NCBI GenBank assembly: GCA_021800645.1
Contig: JAJYYT010000011.1
Span: forward strand, 1-15,767
Length of the DNA: 15,767 nt
Direction of reading: 5' to 3'
Source: Actinomycetes bacterium
GTDB lineage: Bacteria > Actinomycetota > Acidimicrobiia > Acidimicrobiales > RAAP-2
The notes below the pieces were generated by a model. The model saw only the letters and a program-made list of their open reading frames with translations, ran no database searches and was not told the DNA's origin. Below, piece by piece: positions 5,522-13,158 of the stretch. Numbering within the stretch: the first letter of the stretch is position 1; each line of letters opens with the position of its first letter. A program made the translations under genes and the position numbers.

Positions 5522-6522
5522 TATGAATCGCTCCCGGGGATCCAGTACTCCCTCGTGCGATTCTCGGAGGCAAGCACCCGGACGACGCCCTCGGCCACGC
5601 CGACCCGACACCGTCCCAGCAGGTCATGCATCTTGGTCACGTCCGGCCAAATCGGGTAATAGGCGTTGGGGTCCTCGCGGAACTTCGGCGCCACGCCGAG
5701 CATCCGTCCGGCCAGCTCGCAGTACTCCTGGACCGAGGACGTCTCGCTGCCGGCGAAGTTCACCACGGTCGGGGGCACGTTCGCGACGGCGAGGGCGCGC
5801 TGGGCGAGCCGGACGGCGTCGTCGACGTAGAGGGGGCACTGGTGATTGAGCCCGTCCGGGTAGATGGGGATCGGCTTACCCTCCCGCACCATGTCGACCC
5901 GCTTGGTGATGGTGCCCGACGTAGGCCCGTACATGGTGAAGATGCGGATGATGGTCGTCGGCGTCGACTGCTCTCGGGCGAGGAACTCGACGAGGGACTC
6001 GGCGGCGATCTTGCTCGCTGCGTAATTCTCGATCCCGTTGTGCAGGCCGTAGGGGTCGTCCTCGCGCAGCGGCCGCTGTCCCTGGTAGGCGTAGCACGAG
6101 CCCGAGCTGCAGTAGAGGAAGCCGCGCACGCCCGAGTAGCGGCGCAGGAGCCGCCCGGTCGCCTGCACGTTCACCTCGAACGTCGTGTCCCTGCCCTTCT
6201 CCGAACCGGTGCTCGGCATCATCGCGGCGGCGTGGACGACGTAGTCCACGTCGGGGATCGCCGCCCAGTCGATCCTCGCGGCATCGGCGGTGATCGTCTC
6301 CACGCCGGCGGCCTCGAGCTCGCGTCGGCTGGTCTCGTCGCTGAACCGTGCGACGCCGACGACGTGGTTTGCGTTGGCGAGGGCGCGCGCCAGGGGCTTC
6401 CCGAGTAGGCCACTGACCCCAGTGACGAGGACGCGCGCGCCGCAGATCTCGGGAGCGCCCCGCATGTAGGAAGCGCCGGGAGGTTCGCCAGCCGGGCTGT
6501 CCCCGGATTGCGGGCTCGTCAT
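5521..6522 (-). CDS. NAD-dependent epimerase/dehydratase-type extended SDR
   Basis: The 333-residue extended short-chain dehydrogenase/reductase has a Rossmann nucleotide-binding motif GVSGLLG at about 35-41 in VLVTGVSGLLGKPLARAL, then VVHAAA (about 95-100). The catalytic triad is a serine in YCSSGS (about 139-140) plus Tyr167 and Lys171 in YAASK. The fold serves sugar epimerases but also 3-beta-hydroxysteroid dehydrogenases and other alcohol oxidations. Its place between thiolase and hydratase genes suggests oxidation or reduction of a pathway intermediate rather than sugar work. This matters because no classical 3-hydroxyacyl-CoA dehydrogenase is present here. ATG 6522 overlaps the thiolase stop as ATGA, and its own stop overlaps the next start as TAGTG. 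The first 25 residues are a Pro/Gly-rich extension before the Rossmann strand. The substrate is unknown. Confidence 0.82.
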   Translation of the reverse strand: MTSPQSGDSPAGEPPGASYMRGAPEICGARVLVTGVSGLLGKPLARALANANHVVGVARFSDETSRRELEAAGVETITADAARIDWAAIPDVDYVVHAAAMMPSTGSEKGRDTTFEVNVQATGRLLRRYSGVRGFLYCSSGSCYAYQGQRPLREDDPYGLHNGIENYAASKIAAESLVEFLAREQSTPTTIIRIFTMYGPTSGTITKRVDMVREGKPIPIYPDGLNHQCPLYVDDAVRLAQRALAVANVPPTVVNFAGSETSSVQEYCELAGRMLGVAPKFREDPNAYYPIWPDVTKMHDLLGRCRVGVAEGVVRVLASENRTREYWIPGSDS

Positions 6523-7718
6523 CCGGGCCCGCTCCCCACGATGCCGACGAAGCTCACACACTCGCCGGGCCCTCCACCGAGGTTGTGGGTCAGCCCTAGC
6601 GTCCTCCCGGCGCCGACCGCGGCGACCCGGCGATCCTCGGGCGCCTCGCCGCGCAGCTGGAGCCAGCACTCGTAGAGCATCCGCAGTCCCGACGCCCCCA
6701 CCGGATGTCCGAAGCTCTCGAGGCCGCCGTCGGGGTTGACGGCCAGCTCGCCCTCGAGGTCGAACGTGCCCGCGAGCACGTCCTTCCACGCGGTCCCTCG
6801 CTCCGAGAACCCCAGATCCTCCATGAGCACGAGCTCGGTCGGGGTGAAGCAGTCGTGGACCTCCGCCATCGCCAGCTGGGCCCGGGGGTCCGTGATCCCC
6901 GCCTGCCGGTAGGCGTCCTTCGCAGAGCGGACGACCTCGGGGAACGTGGTGTAGTCGTACGACGGATCGATCGGCCCGGTGCCCGCTCCGACGGCGAGGC
7001 TCAGCGCCTTCACGTAGAGCGGGTCGGCCCGGAAGCGCCCCGCGTCCTCCGCCCGGACCACGACTGCCGCCGCCGAGCCGTCGCTCACCCCCGAGCAGTC
7101 GAACACGCCCAGCAAGCCCGCGACGCGGGGGGAGCGGGCGATGGTCTCCATCGAGACCTCCTCGCGGAACTGGGCGAGGGGGTTCCGCGCGCCGTTGCGG
7201 TGGTTCTTCCACGCGATGCGGGTCATGACGTCCTTCATCTGCGCCTCTTCGAGGCCGTACTTGGCGGCGTAGGCCGGAGCCACGAAGCTGAACACGGCGG
7301 GCGAGCTGAGACCGGGCGCGGTTCCGTCCGCCGGCGGGAAGTTCCGGACGAGCCCCGAGTACCCGCTGTCCTTCAGCTTCTCCGCGCCGACGACGAGCGC
7401 GATGTCGTACGCGCCCGACGCCACCGCGTAGGAGGCGTTGCGGAATGCCTCCGACCCGGTGGCACAGAGGTTCTCGAGGCGAGTGACCGGCTTGCCGTCG
7501 AGCTTGAGCGCACGCGACATCGTGAGACCGCTCTCGCCGGACATGAGCGTGCCGAACCAGCAGGCGTCGACGTCGTCAGCGGCGAGCCCCGCCGAGCCGA
7601 GAGCGGCAGTCGCAGACTCCACGATCATGTCCTCGACCCCGCAGTCCCACCGCTCGCCGAACGGGGTGCAGCCCATGCCGACGACCGCCACACGGTCTTT
7701 GATCCCGTTGGAGGGCAT
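6519..7718 (-). CDS. SCP-x-type thiolase (acetyl-CoA acetyltransferase-like)
   Basis: The 399-residue thiolase-superfamily protein resembles the SCP-x/lipid-transfer thiolases found beside DUF35 proteins. The nucleophile is probably Cys85 in ENLCATGSEAF. Other signatures are EVHDCFTPTE (His288, Cys290), GLESFGHPVGASG (His338) and a C-terminal HNLGGGPGECVSF (Cys387). It would cleave a 3-oxoacyl-CoA with CoA, or in the Ltp2-like branch perform a retro-aldol cleavage; the intact Cys85 favours thiolysis. The ATG has an excellent ribosome-binding site (AAGGAGG at 7733-7727, 8 bases upstream). It begins 27 bp after the DUF35 fusion gene, its likely physical partner, and ends with a 4-bp ATGA overlap on the SDR gene. 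Long antisense open frames across this gene lack any domain and are GC artefacts. Confidence 0.88.
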   Translation of the reverse strand: MPSNGIKDRVAVVGMGCTPFGERWDCGVEDMIVESATAALGSAGLAADDVDACWFGTLMSGESGLTMSRALKLDGKPVTRLENLCATGSEAFRNASYAVASGAYDIALVVGAEKLKDSGYSGLVRNFPPADGTAPGLSSPAVFSFVAPAYAAKYGLEEAQMKDVMTRIAWKNHRNGARNPLAQFREEVSMETIARSPRVAGLLGVFDCSGVSDGSAAAVVVRAEDAGRFRADPLYVKALSLAVGAGTGPIDPSYDYTTFPEVVRSAKDAYRQAGITDPRAQLAMAEVHDCFTPTELVLMEDLGFSERGTAWKDVLAGTFDLEGELAVNPDGGLESFGHPVGASGLRMLYECWLQLRGEAPEDRRVAAVGAGRTLGLTHNLGGGPGECVSFVGIVGSGPG

Positions 7719-7745
7719 CGCGTCAACCTCCTTTGCGCCGGGACG

Positions 7746-9194
7746 TCACGTCGCCGGCCTCGCCTTCCAGAAGTAGTCGTGCACCCCGTCGACCGAGGTG
7801 TAAAGCCGACGGAACGTCATCACCACCCGGTCGCCGATCGCCAGCTTGCCGGGGTCGAGGTCCGTCAGCTCGAACCGGTAGCGACCACCGCCGTCGAAGT
7901 CGACCACAGCACCGACGAGGGGCGGGCTCGGGGAGTACGCGAGGTGGTCGACCGTGAACGTCGACACCGTCCCCGGGGTGTCCGCAAACGGCTGGGGTAC
8001 CATGTGGCCGGCGCGGTGGCACCGCATGCAGACGATCTGCGGGGGGAGGTGGCGGGTGCCGCACTCGCTCCCGTCGTCGAGCGGGGCCGTGCACCGGCTC
8101 CCGACGAGCGCGAACTTCCATCGCTCGGCGCGCAGTGCGGGCGGCGCTGCGGGTCGAGCAGGATCAGGGCGACGTGGGGGCTCCCTTCGTAGCTGGCCCC
8201 GCCAGGTGAGGAATGCGGGGTAGGAGACGGTCCGGGCGCCGTCGAGCATCGAGCGGACGCTGCGGCGACGCCCGCGGGTGCGTGGCAGGGCATCGGTGGT
8301 CCGAAGGGCGATGACGTCTACGCCGTCGCTCACCGAGACAGCAACCACGACCGCTCCGCCCTCCGCCCGGTCGAGAGCGTCCGCCAGCACGAGGCCGAGG
8401 TGTGCCACGCCCGCAAACCCGACCTCGTCCTCGAAGCGGTCTGCGACCGCTGTCGTCGCAACGCCAGAGCTGGCGATGAACGCGGATGCAGCGCGCGGTT
8501 GGGTGCCGGTCACCACCAGGTGGTCGATATCCTCGGGCTCGAGCTCGGCGCGCGTCAGCGCGTCCGAGAACGCCGCGCCGATGAGCGGCTCGTAGGCAAA
8601 CTTCGCGAACCGTTCCTCCCAGACCCGTGACGCCGACTCGCCGGGCACCCGCCACCGGTCCAGCACCTCGTCGGTCACAGATGCAGAAGCAAGCAACTCG
8701 GCGAGGACGGGCTGGTCAGCCGTCGCGGGTCCCGTCACGAACGCGCACGCGGCGTCGCCGCCCGAAGTCTCGTCACCCGAGCCGGGGAGCCCAGTTCGGA
8801 TGTCGGACGCGATGGTGAGGATCGTCCTTCGGCCGGCTACCTGCAGCGCGTCCGCCAGCGCGACAGCGCCGGATCGGACGGAGCCATTGCGGTCCGCCAC
8901 GGTGACCGACTTCGGCAGGTCGAGGGCCGCGTGCACCGCCGTCGCGTTCGTCCGATCCGTGTACGGCGGTTCCACGGTGGAGAACCACAGGGTCTCGACG
9001 GCGGGGACCACGTTCCGCAGGGCCGCCCGACCGGCCTCGACCGCCATGGAGGTCGTGTCTTCGTCGAACCCGGCCACCGTCCGCTTCCCTCTCCCGCCGC
9101 GCACCCCGAGGGCTTCGGCGATCGCGGCGCGTTCGAGCCGGTGGCGCGGGATGTAGGTGCCATAGCCGAGGATGCCCTCGCGTGCGTCGGTCAT
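7746..9194 (-). CDS. HMG-CoA-synthase/KAS III-like domain fused to a DUF35 zinc-ribbon/OB-fold domain
   Basis: This 482-residue fusion has two parts. Residues about 5-330 have the thiolase fold of HMG-CoA synthase/KAS III (opening GYGTYIPRHRLER, GGDAACAFVTG, EDIDHLVVTGTQ). Residues about 355-482 are a DUF35 module: a zinc ribbon with Cys368, Cys378, Cys389 and Cys392, followed by an OB-fold containing DHLAYSPSPPLVGAVVDFDGGGR. The expected active-site cysteine is missing: the NACYGG-like segment reads NGSVRSG, placing Ser105 there, and no histidine is evident in VVTGTQPRA. Claisen-type synthase activity is therefore doubtful. In archaea, DUF35 bridges acetoacetyl-CoA thiolase and HMG-CoA synthase and binds CoA, so a scaffold or substrate-channelling role with the adjacent thiolase is plausible. 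ATG 9194 starts just before the conserved first strand; the ribosome-binding site is weak. Linker residues about 335-355 are Arg/Pro-rich. Confidence 0.8.
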   Translation of the reverse strand: MTDAREGILGYGTYIPRHRLERAAIAEALGVRGGRGKRTVAGFDEDTTSMAVEAGRAALRNVVPAVETLWFSTVEPPYTDRTNATAVHAALDLPKSVTVADRNGSVRSGAVALADALQVAGRRTILTIASDIRTGLPGSGDETSGGDAACAFVTGPATADQPVLAELLASASVTDEVLDRWRVPGESASRVWEERFAKFAYEPLIGAAFSDALTRAELEPEDIDHLVVTGTQPRAASAFIASSGVATTAVADRFEDEVGFAGVAHLGLVLADALDRAEGGAVVVAVSVSDGVDVIALRTTDALPRTRGRRRSVRSMLDGARTVSYPAFLTWRGQLRREPPRRPDPARPAAPPALRAERWKFALVGSRCTAPLDDGSECGTRHLPPQIVCMRCHRAGHMVPQPFADTPGTVSTFTVDHLAYSPSPPLVGAVVDFDGGGRYRFELTDLDPGKLAIGDRVVMTFRRLYTSVDGVHDYFWKARPAT

Positions 9195-9202
9195 GGGTCC
9201 GG

Positions 9203-9244
9203 CATCGATCGGTCGCTCATCGGTCCATCGATCGGTCGGTCATC
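9203..9244. repeat. 19-bp direct repeat between the acyl-CoA dehydrogenase and DUF35-fusion genes
   Basis: CATCGATCGGTCGCTCATC at 9203-9221 recurs at 9226-9244 with one mismatch (a 23-bp period). The second copy contains the stop codon of the upstream dehydrogenase gene (9242-9240). The repeat fills nearly all of the 45-bp gap inside the operon. It may be a recent small duplication, and it could affect translation of the fusion gene. Confidence 0.75.
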
Positions 9245-10391
9245 TCCGCTCGTGTTCTACACGCGGCAGGCCGAGGATCCGGTCTCCGATGATCGAGCGC
9301 TGGATCTCCGACGTGCCGCCGGCGATGCTCGCGGCCTTGCTCCACAACCACTGACGGGTCCAACGGCCGGCGACGAGGGCATCAGCGCCGATGACGTCGA
9401 GCGCCGCCTCGGAGAGCTCCTGGGTGAGGTCGGTCCACGCCAGTTTCGTCACGCTCGACTCCGGCCCAGGCTCGAAGCCCCTCGCGAGCCGCGACAGGGT
9501 GCGCCAGTTGTGCGATCGTAGGACCTGGATGCGCACGGCGCAGGCAGCCAGGCGTGCCGCGACCGCCGGGTCGTCGAGCGCGCCGGTCACGAGCCCCTCC
9601 CGCAAGAGGCGAGTCAGGTAGATCTCGTGGACGACCTCTTCCTTGAAGGGGAAGGCCGTGCCGCGTTCGTGAGCGAGAGTCGTCGCCGCCACGGACCATC
9701 CCCGCCCCACACCGCCGATGACCGCCTCGTCGGGGACGAACACGTCGGTGAGGACGACCTCGTTGAACTCGGGGTCCCCGGTGATCTGGACGAGCGGGCG
9801 AACCTGGACCCCCGGCGCCGTCATGTCGACTGCGAAGAGCGTGAGGCCGGCGTGGCGTGGCGCATCGGGATCGGTGCGGGCGAGGCAGAGCCCCCACCGC
9901 GAGAACTGGGCGTAAGAGTTCCAGACCTTCTGTCCTGTGAGCAGCCAACCGTCCCCGACCCGTACCGCCCGCGTGCCGAGCGCGGCCAGGTCCGACCCGG
10001 CTCGGGGCTCGCTGAACAGCTGGCACCACAGCTCGGAGGCGCTCAGGATCGCGGGGAGCCACCGGGCTCGCTGCTCGTCCGTGCCGTGGGCGAGCAGCGT
10101 CGGACCCGCCAAGTTGAGCCCGACGCGGTTCACGGGCTGCGGCGCGCCGGCGCGGGCGTACTCGGCGTTGTAGATGGCGACCTCGACCGGACCCGCACCA
10201 CGCCCCCCGTACTCGCGCGGCCAGCCGATGCCGACCCATCGTGTCTCGGCCAGGCGTGCCTGCCACGATCGACCCCACTCGATCTCTGCGTCGAGGTCTT
10301 CGAACTCCCCCGGGTTCTCCAGGTTCGCCGCCAGCCATCGGCGTACCTCGAGGGCGAACGCCTGCTCCGCCTCGTTGAACGAGAGGTCCAT
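9240..10391 (-). CDS. Acyl-CoA dehydrogenase, catalytic (alpha-type) subunit
   Basis: The 383-residue acyl-CoA dehydrogenase begins MDLSFNEAEQAF and has LWCQLFSEPRAGSDLA (about 121-135) in the beta domain, the FAD/substrate region. Its C-terminal GGTSEIQRSIIGDRILGLP tail is typical of the FadE-like enzymes that form alpha2beta2 complexes in actinobacterial steroid and lipid degradation. Glu242 in LAHERGTA is the probable catalytic base at the isovaleryl-CoA-dehydrogenase position. Its natural partner is probably the beta-type dehydrogenase two genes upstream, which lacks that glutamate. It is clearly paralogous to the protein encoded at 13155-14360 (shared GPTLLAHGT, WCQLFSEP, AGSDL and HERGT). 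The ATG overlaps the stop of the ligase gene as TGATG, implying translational coupling. The substrate is unknown but is probably the CoA ester made by the ligase or a later intermediate. Confidence 0.9.
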   Translation of the reverse strand: MDLSFNEAEQAFALEVRRWLAANLENPGEFEDLDAEIEWGRSWQARLAETRWVGIGWPREYGGRGAGPVEVAIYNAEYARAGAPQPVNRVGLNLAGPTLLAHGTDEQRARWLPAILSASELWCQLFSEPRAGSDLAALGTRAVRVGDGWLLTGQKVWNSYAQFSRWGLCLARTDPDAPRHAGLTLFAVDMTAPGVQVRPLVQITGDPEFNEVVLTDVFVPDEAVIGGVGRGWSVAATTLAHERGTAFPFKEEVVHEIYLTRLLREGLVTGALDDPAVAARLAACAVRIQVLRSHNWRTLSRLARGFEPGPESSVTKLAWTDLTQELSEAALDVIGADALVAGRWTRQWLWSKAASIAGGTSEIQRSIIGDRILGLPRVEHERR

Positions 10392-11971
10392 CAGCGAACC
10401 GGTCCTTGATCAGGGGCCACGAGGTCGCGGCATGCCATGCGATCAACCTTGCCCGACGCCATGGTCGGGAGGGACGGCACGTGCACGATGCGCTCGGGCG
10501 TCTTGTACTTCGCGATGCCGCGCTCGGCGAACCACCGACGGCACTCCTCCAGGTCGAAGTCGTCACGGGCGACGACTACCGCCCCGACGCGCTCGCCCAT
10601 CACCGTGTCGGCGTACGGTGCCGCCGCGGCGTGGTGGACCCAGGGATGTGCTTCGAGTGCGGACTCGACCTCGGAGGCCGAGATGTTCTCCCCACCCCGG
10701 ATGATGACGTCGCTGACGCGGCCGACGATGCGAAGCCATCCGTCGTCGACGACGCCGAGGTCCGAGGTGCGGAACCAGCCGCCCTTGGCGATCCTCGGAC
10801 GATTGTCGGCCGGGTCCGCGTAGCCGACGAACAGCTCCGGTCCCCGCACCCACAGCTCGCCGGTATGCCCCGAGTCGAGGATCCGGCCGGTCCCGGGGTC
10901 GCTCACCCGCAGCTCGACTTCCCCGACGGCGCGCCCGTCCGTCGACACCGCTCGCTCGGGGTCGTCGCCGGCGAACGAGGTGGTGACGGTCGGCGCCTCG
11001 GTCGAGCCGTAGGTGCGCTTTACCACGCAGCCGAGCTGCTGCTCCGCCATCTGGACGAATGACGGCGTCACAGTGGCACCCCCGCACGACACGAGGCGCA
11101 GCGACTCCGCGCGCTCGGGTTCGAACCCGGCGGCCTCGATGAGGGTGACGAAGAACGTCGGTGGGCCGATCATGAACGTCACCTGCTCCGCTTCGATCAT
11201 GTCGATGGCGCGGTCGGGGTCCCAGCGGGCCATCGGCACCGAGCCCATCCCGGCGGCGGCCGGAAGAACGATGCCGTTCAGGAGGCCGGAGATGTGCGCC
11301 ATGGGCGCCGGCATGAGCACGACGTCGTCATCGCGCAGCCCGTGGGCGGCGGTCATCACGGTCGCCTTCCAGGCGAGCGCTCGCTGGGTGTGCAGCACCG
11401 CCTTGGGGCGTCCCGTCGACCCCGAGGTGAACACGACCGCGGCCAGGTCGCTCGGCTGGGCGCTCGACGGCGGTCGGACCGGCTCGGCGGGGTCGAGAGC
11501 CTCCGTGAGTGACCGGAGGTCTTCGACGACGCGCGCGCCAGGCAGGACCGCCGCTGCCACCCGGTGCGCCGCGAACAAGAGGCGCGACGGAACCTGGGCG
11601 AGCGACGCCACGACCTCGCGCTCAGGCGCCGCCGTGTGGACCGGCACGGCCACCGCACCGAGACGCCAGCACGCACGGTAGAGGAGCATCGCGGCGGCAC
11701 CGTTGGGCAGCTGCCACGCTACCGCGTCGCCGCGCCGCACCCCCGCCCGGCGCAGCCTCCCCGCGAGGTCGGCGACGGCTGCTTCGAGCCCCGCACCCTC
11801 GAGGCGCATGCCCGCGTCGTGGATCCACTGGCGTGCGGCCCGCGGCGCCGAGAGCACATCATCGAGGGTGCCCACGCGCCAGGGGCCGCCGGGTCGCAGG
11901 TAGTGGCGTCGCCGGGTGTGCTCGAGGGTGGGCCGCAGCCGCGACCGGGATGCGGCGGCGCTCTGCGTCAC
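10391..11971 (-). CDS. Acyl-CoA synthetase/ligase (AMP-binding, ANL superfamily)
   Basis: The 526-residue adenylate-forming ligase converts a carboxylic acid, ATP and CoA to acyl-CoA, AMP and PPi, and so would be an entry step of the pathway. The P-loop is VFTSGSTGRPKAVL (about 180-193). The A5 motif is YGSTE (321-325). GWFRTSDLG (about 398-406) supplies the ribose-binding Asp404, GRVSDVIIRGGENI (about 417-430) is the hinge, and the C-terminal catalytic lysine is Lys508 in MASGKVDR. Length and motif order are normal, so it should be active. The start is GTG at 11971, 7 bp after the stop of the upstream dehydrogenase gene, with only a weak ribosome-binding site. Its stop overlaps the next start (TGATG). 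The acyl pocket cannot be read reliably, so fatty, steroid side-chain, terpenoid or alicyclic acids all remain possible. Confidence 0.92.
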   Translation of the reverse strand: MTQSAAASRSRLRPTLEHTRRRHYLRPGGPWRVGTLDDVLSAPRAARQWIHDAGMRLEGAGLEAAVADLAGRLRRAGVRRGDAVAWQLPNGAAAMLLYRACWRLGAVAVPVHTAAPEREVVASLAQVPSRLLFAAHRVAAAVLPGARVVEDLRSLTEALDPAEPVRPPSSAQPSDLAAVVFTSGSTGRPKAVLHTQRALAWKATVMTAAHGLRDDDVVLMPAPMAHISGLLNGIVLPAAAGMGSVPMARWDPDRAIDMIEAEQVTFMIGPPTFFVTLIEAAGFEPERAESLRLVSCGGATVTPSFVQMAEQQLGCVVKRTYGSTEAPTVTTSFAGDDPERAVSTDGRAVGEVELRVSDPGTGRILDSGHTGELWVRGPELFVGYADPADNRPRIAKGGWFRTSDLGVVDDGWLRIVGRVSDVIIRGGENISASEVESALEAHPWVHHAAAAPYADTVMGERVGAVVVARDDFDLEECRRWFAERGIAKYKTPERIVHVPSLPTMASGKVDRMACRDLVAPDQGPVR

Positions 11972-11978
11972 CAGACGC

Positions 11979-13100
11979 TCACAGAACCGGATCGCCCGCT
12001 TCGATGCGCGCGCGAAGCATGGCCGCCACGCGGTCGAGGTGGTAGGCCGCGGTGCCGTAGCTCCACTCGTCCAGCTGGGACCGTTTCATGTAGATGTGGA
12101 GGTCGTGGTCCCAGGTGAAGCCGATGCCACCGTGCACCTGGAGTCCCGAGGCGCACACCCGGCGGCTCGCTTCCGAGCACCAGACCTTGGCGGAGGAGGC
12201 GGCGAGCGAGGCGTCCGGTATCGCCTCGCCCACGCACCACGCGGCGTAATAGGCCGCCGATCGCATCCCCTCCACGTCGACGAGCATGTCGGCGCAGCGA
12301 TGCTTCACCGCCTGGAAGCTTCCGATAGGGCGCCCGAACTGCGTCCGCACCTTCGCGTACTCGACCGCCATCTCGAGGACGCGGTCCGCGCCGCCGAGCA
12401 GCTGGGCGGACACCAGGGTCGCTCCTCGATCCAGGAGGAGGTCGGCATTGTGGGAGTCGCCGATCCTCTCTGCCGGGGTGCGGTCGAAGGTGAGCCAGCC
12501 GAGGGACCGGGTGCGGTCCATCGAGGGCTCAGGGCGCGGTCGGAGGGCCTCGTCCATCGGCACGGCGAAGACAGCCCGCCGCCCCGCGGCGGGGCCCTCG
12601 GCGACCGTGGCGGCGACTACGCAGACATCGGCGTCGGGAGCGGCGTCCACCGGGCCCGGGCTGCCGGTGAGCGACCACCCTGCGGCCCCGCGTGCCGCCA
12701 GGATGCCGGCGGGCTCCGCGGCCCAGGCGGTGCAGGCTATGCCTCGCCCGTCGGCGAGGACGCCCGCCCAGTGTTCCGCCAGGGTCGAGCCTGTTTCGGC
12801 CGCGTCGGCGAGTGCGCGGCGGGCCACGAGAAGTGGCACGTAGGGAACCGGAGCGGCGTGGCGGCCGAGCTGCTCGCACAGCACGGCCGCGTCCACCGCC
12901 CCGAGGCCGAGCCCGCCCCGCCTCTCTTCGGCTTCGATCCCCATCCACCCCTGTTCGGCCATGGCCTCCCACAGCTCGCGGTCGAGGCCTCCGTCGTTGC
13001 TCATCGCGGCACGTACCCGCGGAGGCGAGGAGAGGGCGCCGAGCAGATCGGCGGCGGCCTTCTGGAGCGATTGCTGGTCGTCGGACAGCTCGAAGTCCAT
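11979..13100 (-). CDS. Acyl-CoA dehydrogenase-like beta-type subunit without catalytic glutamate
   Basis: The 373-residue protein starts MDFELSDDQQSL and has the dehydrogenase C-terminal signature EYAKVRTQFGRPIGSFQAVKHRCADM (about 250-275), followed by LQVHGGIGFTWDHDLHIYMKR. These are typical of FadE28-like subunits of heteromeric acyl-CoA dehydrogenases. The helix-G segment reads LLGGADRVLE where the catalytic partners have HERG, and the C-terminal tail has no EGT/GGTSEIQR motif. It therefore probably contributes FAD-binding residues to a mixed alpha2beta2 enzyme, with the products at 9240-10391 or 13155-14360 as the catalytic half. The middle beta domain (about 120-220) is divergent and Ala-rich. 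It is the first gene of the seven-gene operon. A TAAAAT -10 candidate lies 9 bases before the ATG, so the mRNA may be nearly leaderless. Confidence 0.86.
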   Translation of the reverse strand: MDFELSDDQQSLQKAAADLLGALSSPPRVRAAMSNDGGLDRELWEAMAEQGWMGIEAEERRGGLGLGAVDAAVLCEQLGRHAAPVPYVPLLVARRALADAAETGSTLAEHWAGVLADGRGIACTAWAAEPAGILAARGAAGWSLTGSPGPVDAAPDADVCVVAATVAEGPAAGRRAVFAVPMDEALRPRPEPSMDRTRSLGWLTFDRTPAERIGDSHNADLLLDRGATLVSAQLLGGADRVLEMAVEYAKVRTQFGRPIGSFQAVKHRCADMLVDVEGMRSAAYYAAWCVGEAIPDASLAASSAKVWCSEASRRVCASGLQVHGGIGFTWDHDLHIYMKRSQLDEWSYGTAAYHLDRVAAMLRARIEAGDPVL

Positions 13101-13137
13101 CGCCTGGGTATTTTAGTAGGATGATTACACTGTCTGC
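13101..13137. promoter_or_regulatory. Divergent promoter with putative GntR operator
   Basis: On the minus strand TAAAAT (13115-13110) sits 9 bases before the ATG of the operon's first gene. On the plus strand TACACT (13126-13131) sits 6 bases before an ATG at 13138. Between and over them lies TAGTAGGATGATTACACTGT (13114-13133), which matches 15 of 20 positions of the site next to the GntR gene. A regulator bound here would cover both -10 elements and shut both operons. No good -35 element was seen on either strand. Confidence 0.5.
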
Positions 13138-13158
13138 ATGGAGGGGCGCTCGACGTGA
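13138..13158 (+). CDS. Possible 6-codon leaderless upstream ORF
   Basis: ATG at 13138, six bases after the TACACT -10, opens the frame Met-Glu-Gly-Arg-Ser-Thr and stops at TGA 13156-13158. That stop overlaps the dehydrogenase start as GTGA. The start-proximal sequence is nearly identical to that of the leaderless gene at 3515. The ribosome-binding site of the following gene (GGAGGGG) lies inside it. It may be a real coupled leader peptide, or a relic of a lost leaderless start. Confidence 0.35.
   Translation: MEGRST

Noticed and set aside
5521..7212. A 563-codon minus-strand frame extending the SDR upstream through the thiolase gene
   Set aside because: The extension is a low-complexity Arg/Gly/Pro shadow of the thiolase gene. 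The SDR start at 6522 overlaps the thiolase stop as ATGA and precedes the Rossmann motif correctly.
6705..8192. A 495-codon plus-strand frame antisense to the thiolase and DUF35-fusion genes
   Set aside because: No domain and a His/Arg/Val-rich composition. It is antisense to two clearly coding genes.
11916..13124. A 402-codon plus-strand frame antisense to the beta-type acyl-CoA dehydrogenase gene
   Set aside because: It is the antisense shadow of a gene with clear family motifs, and no ribosome-binding site or domain was seen.
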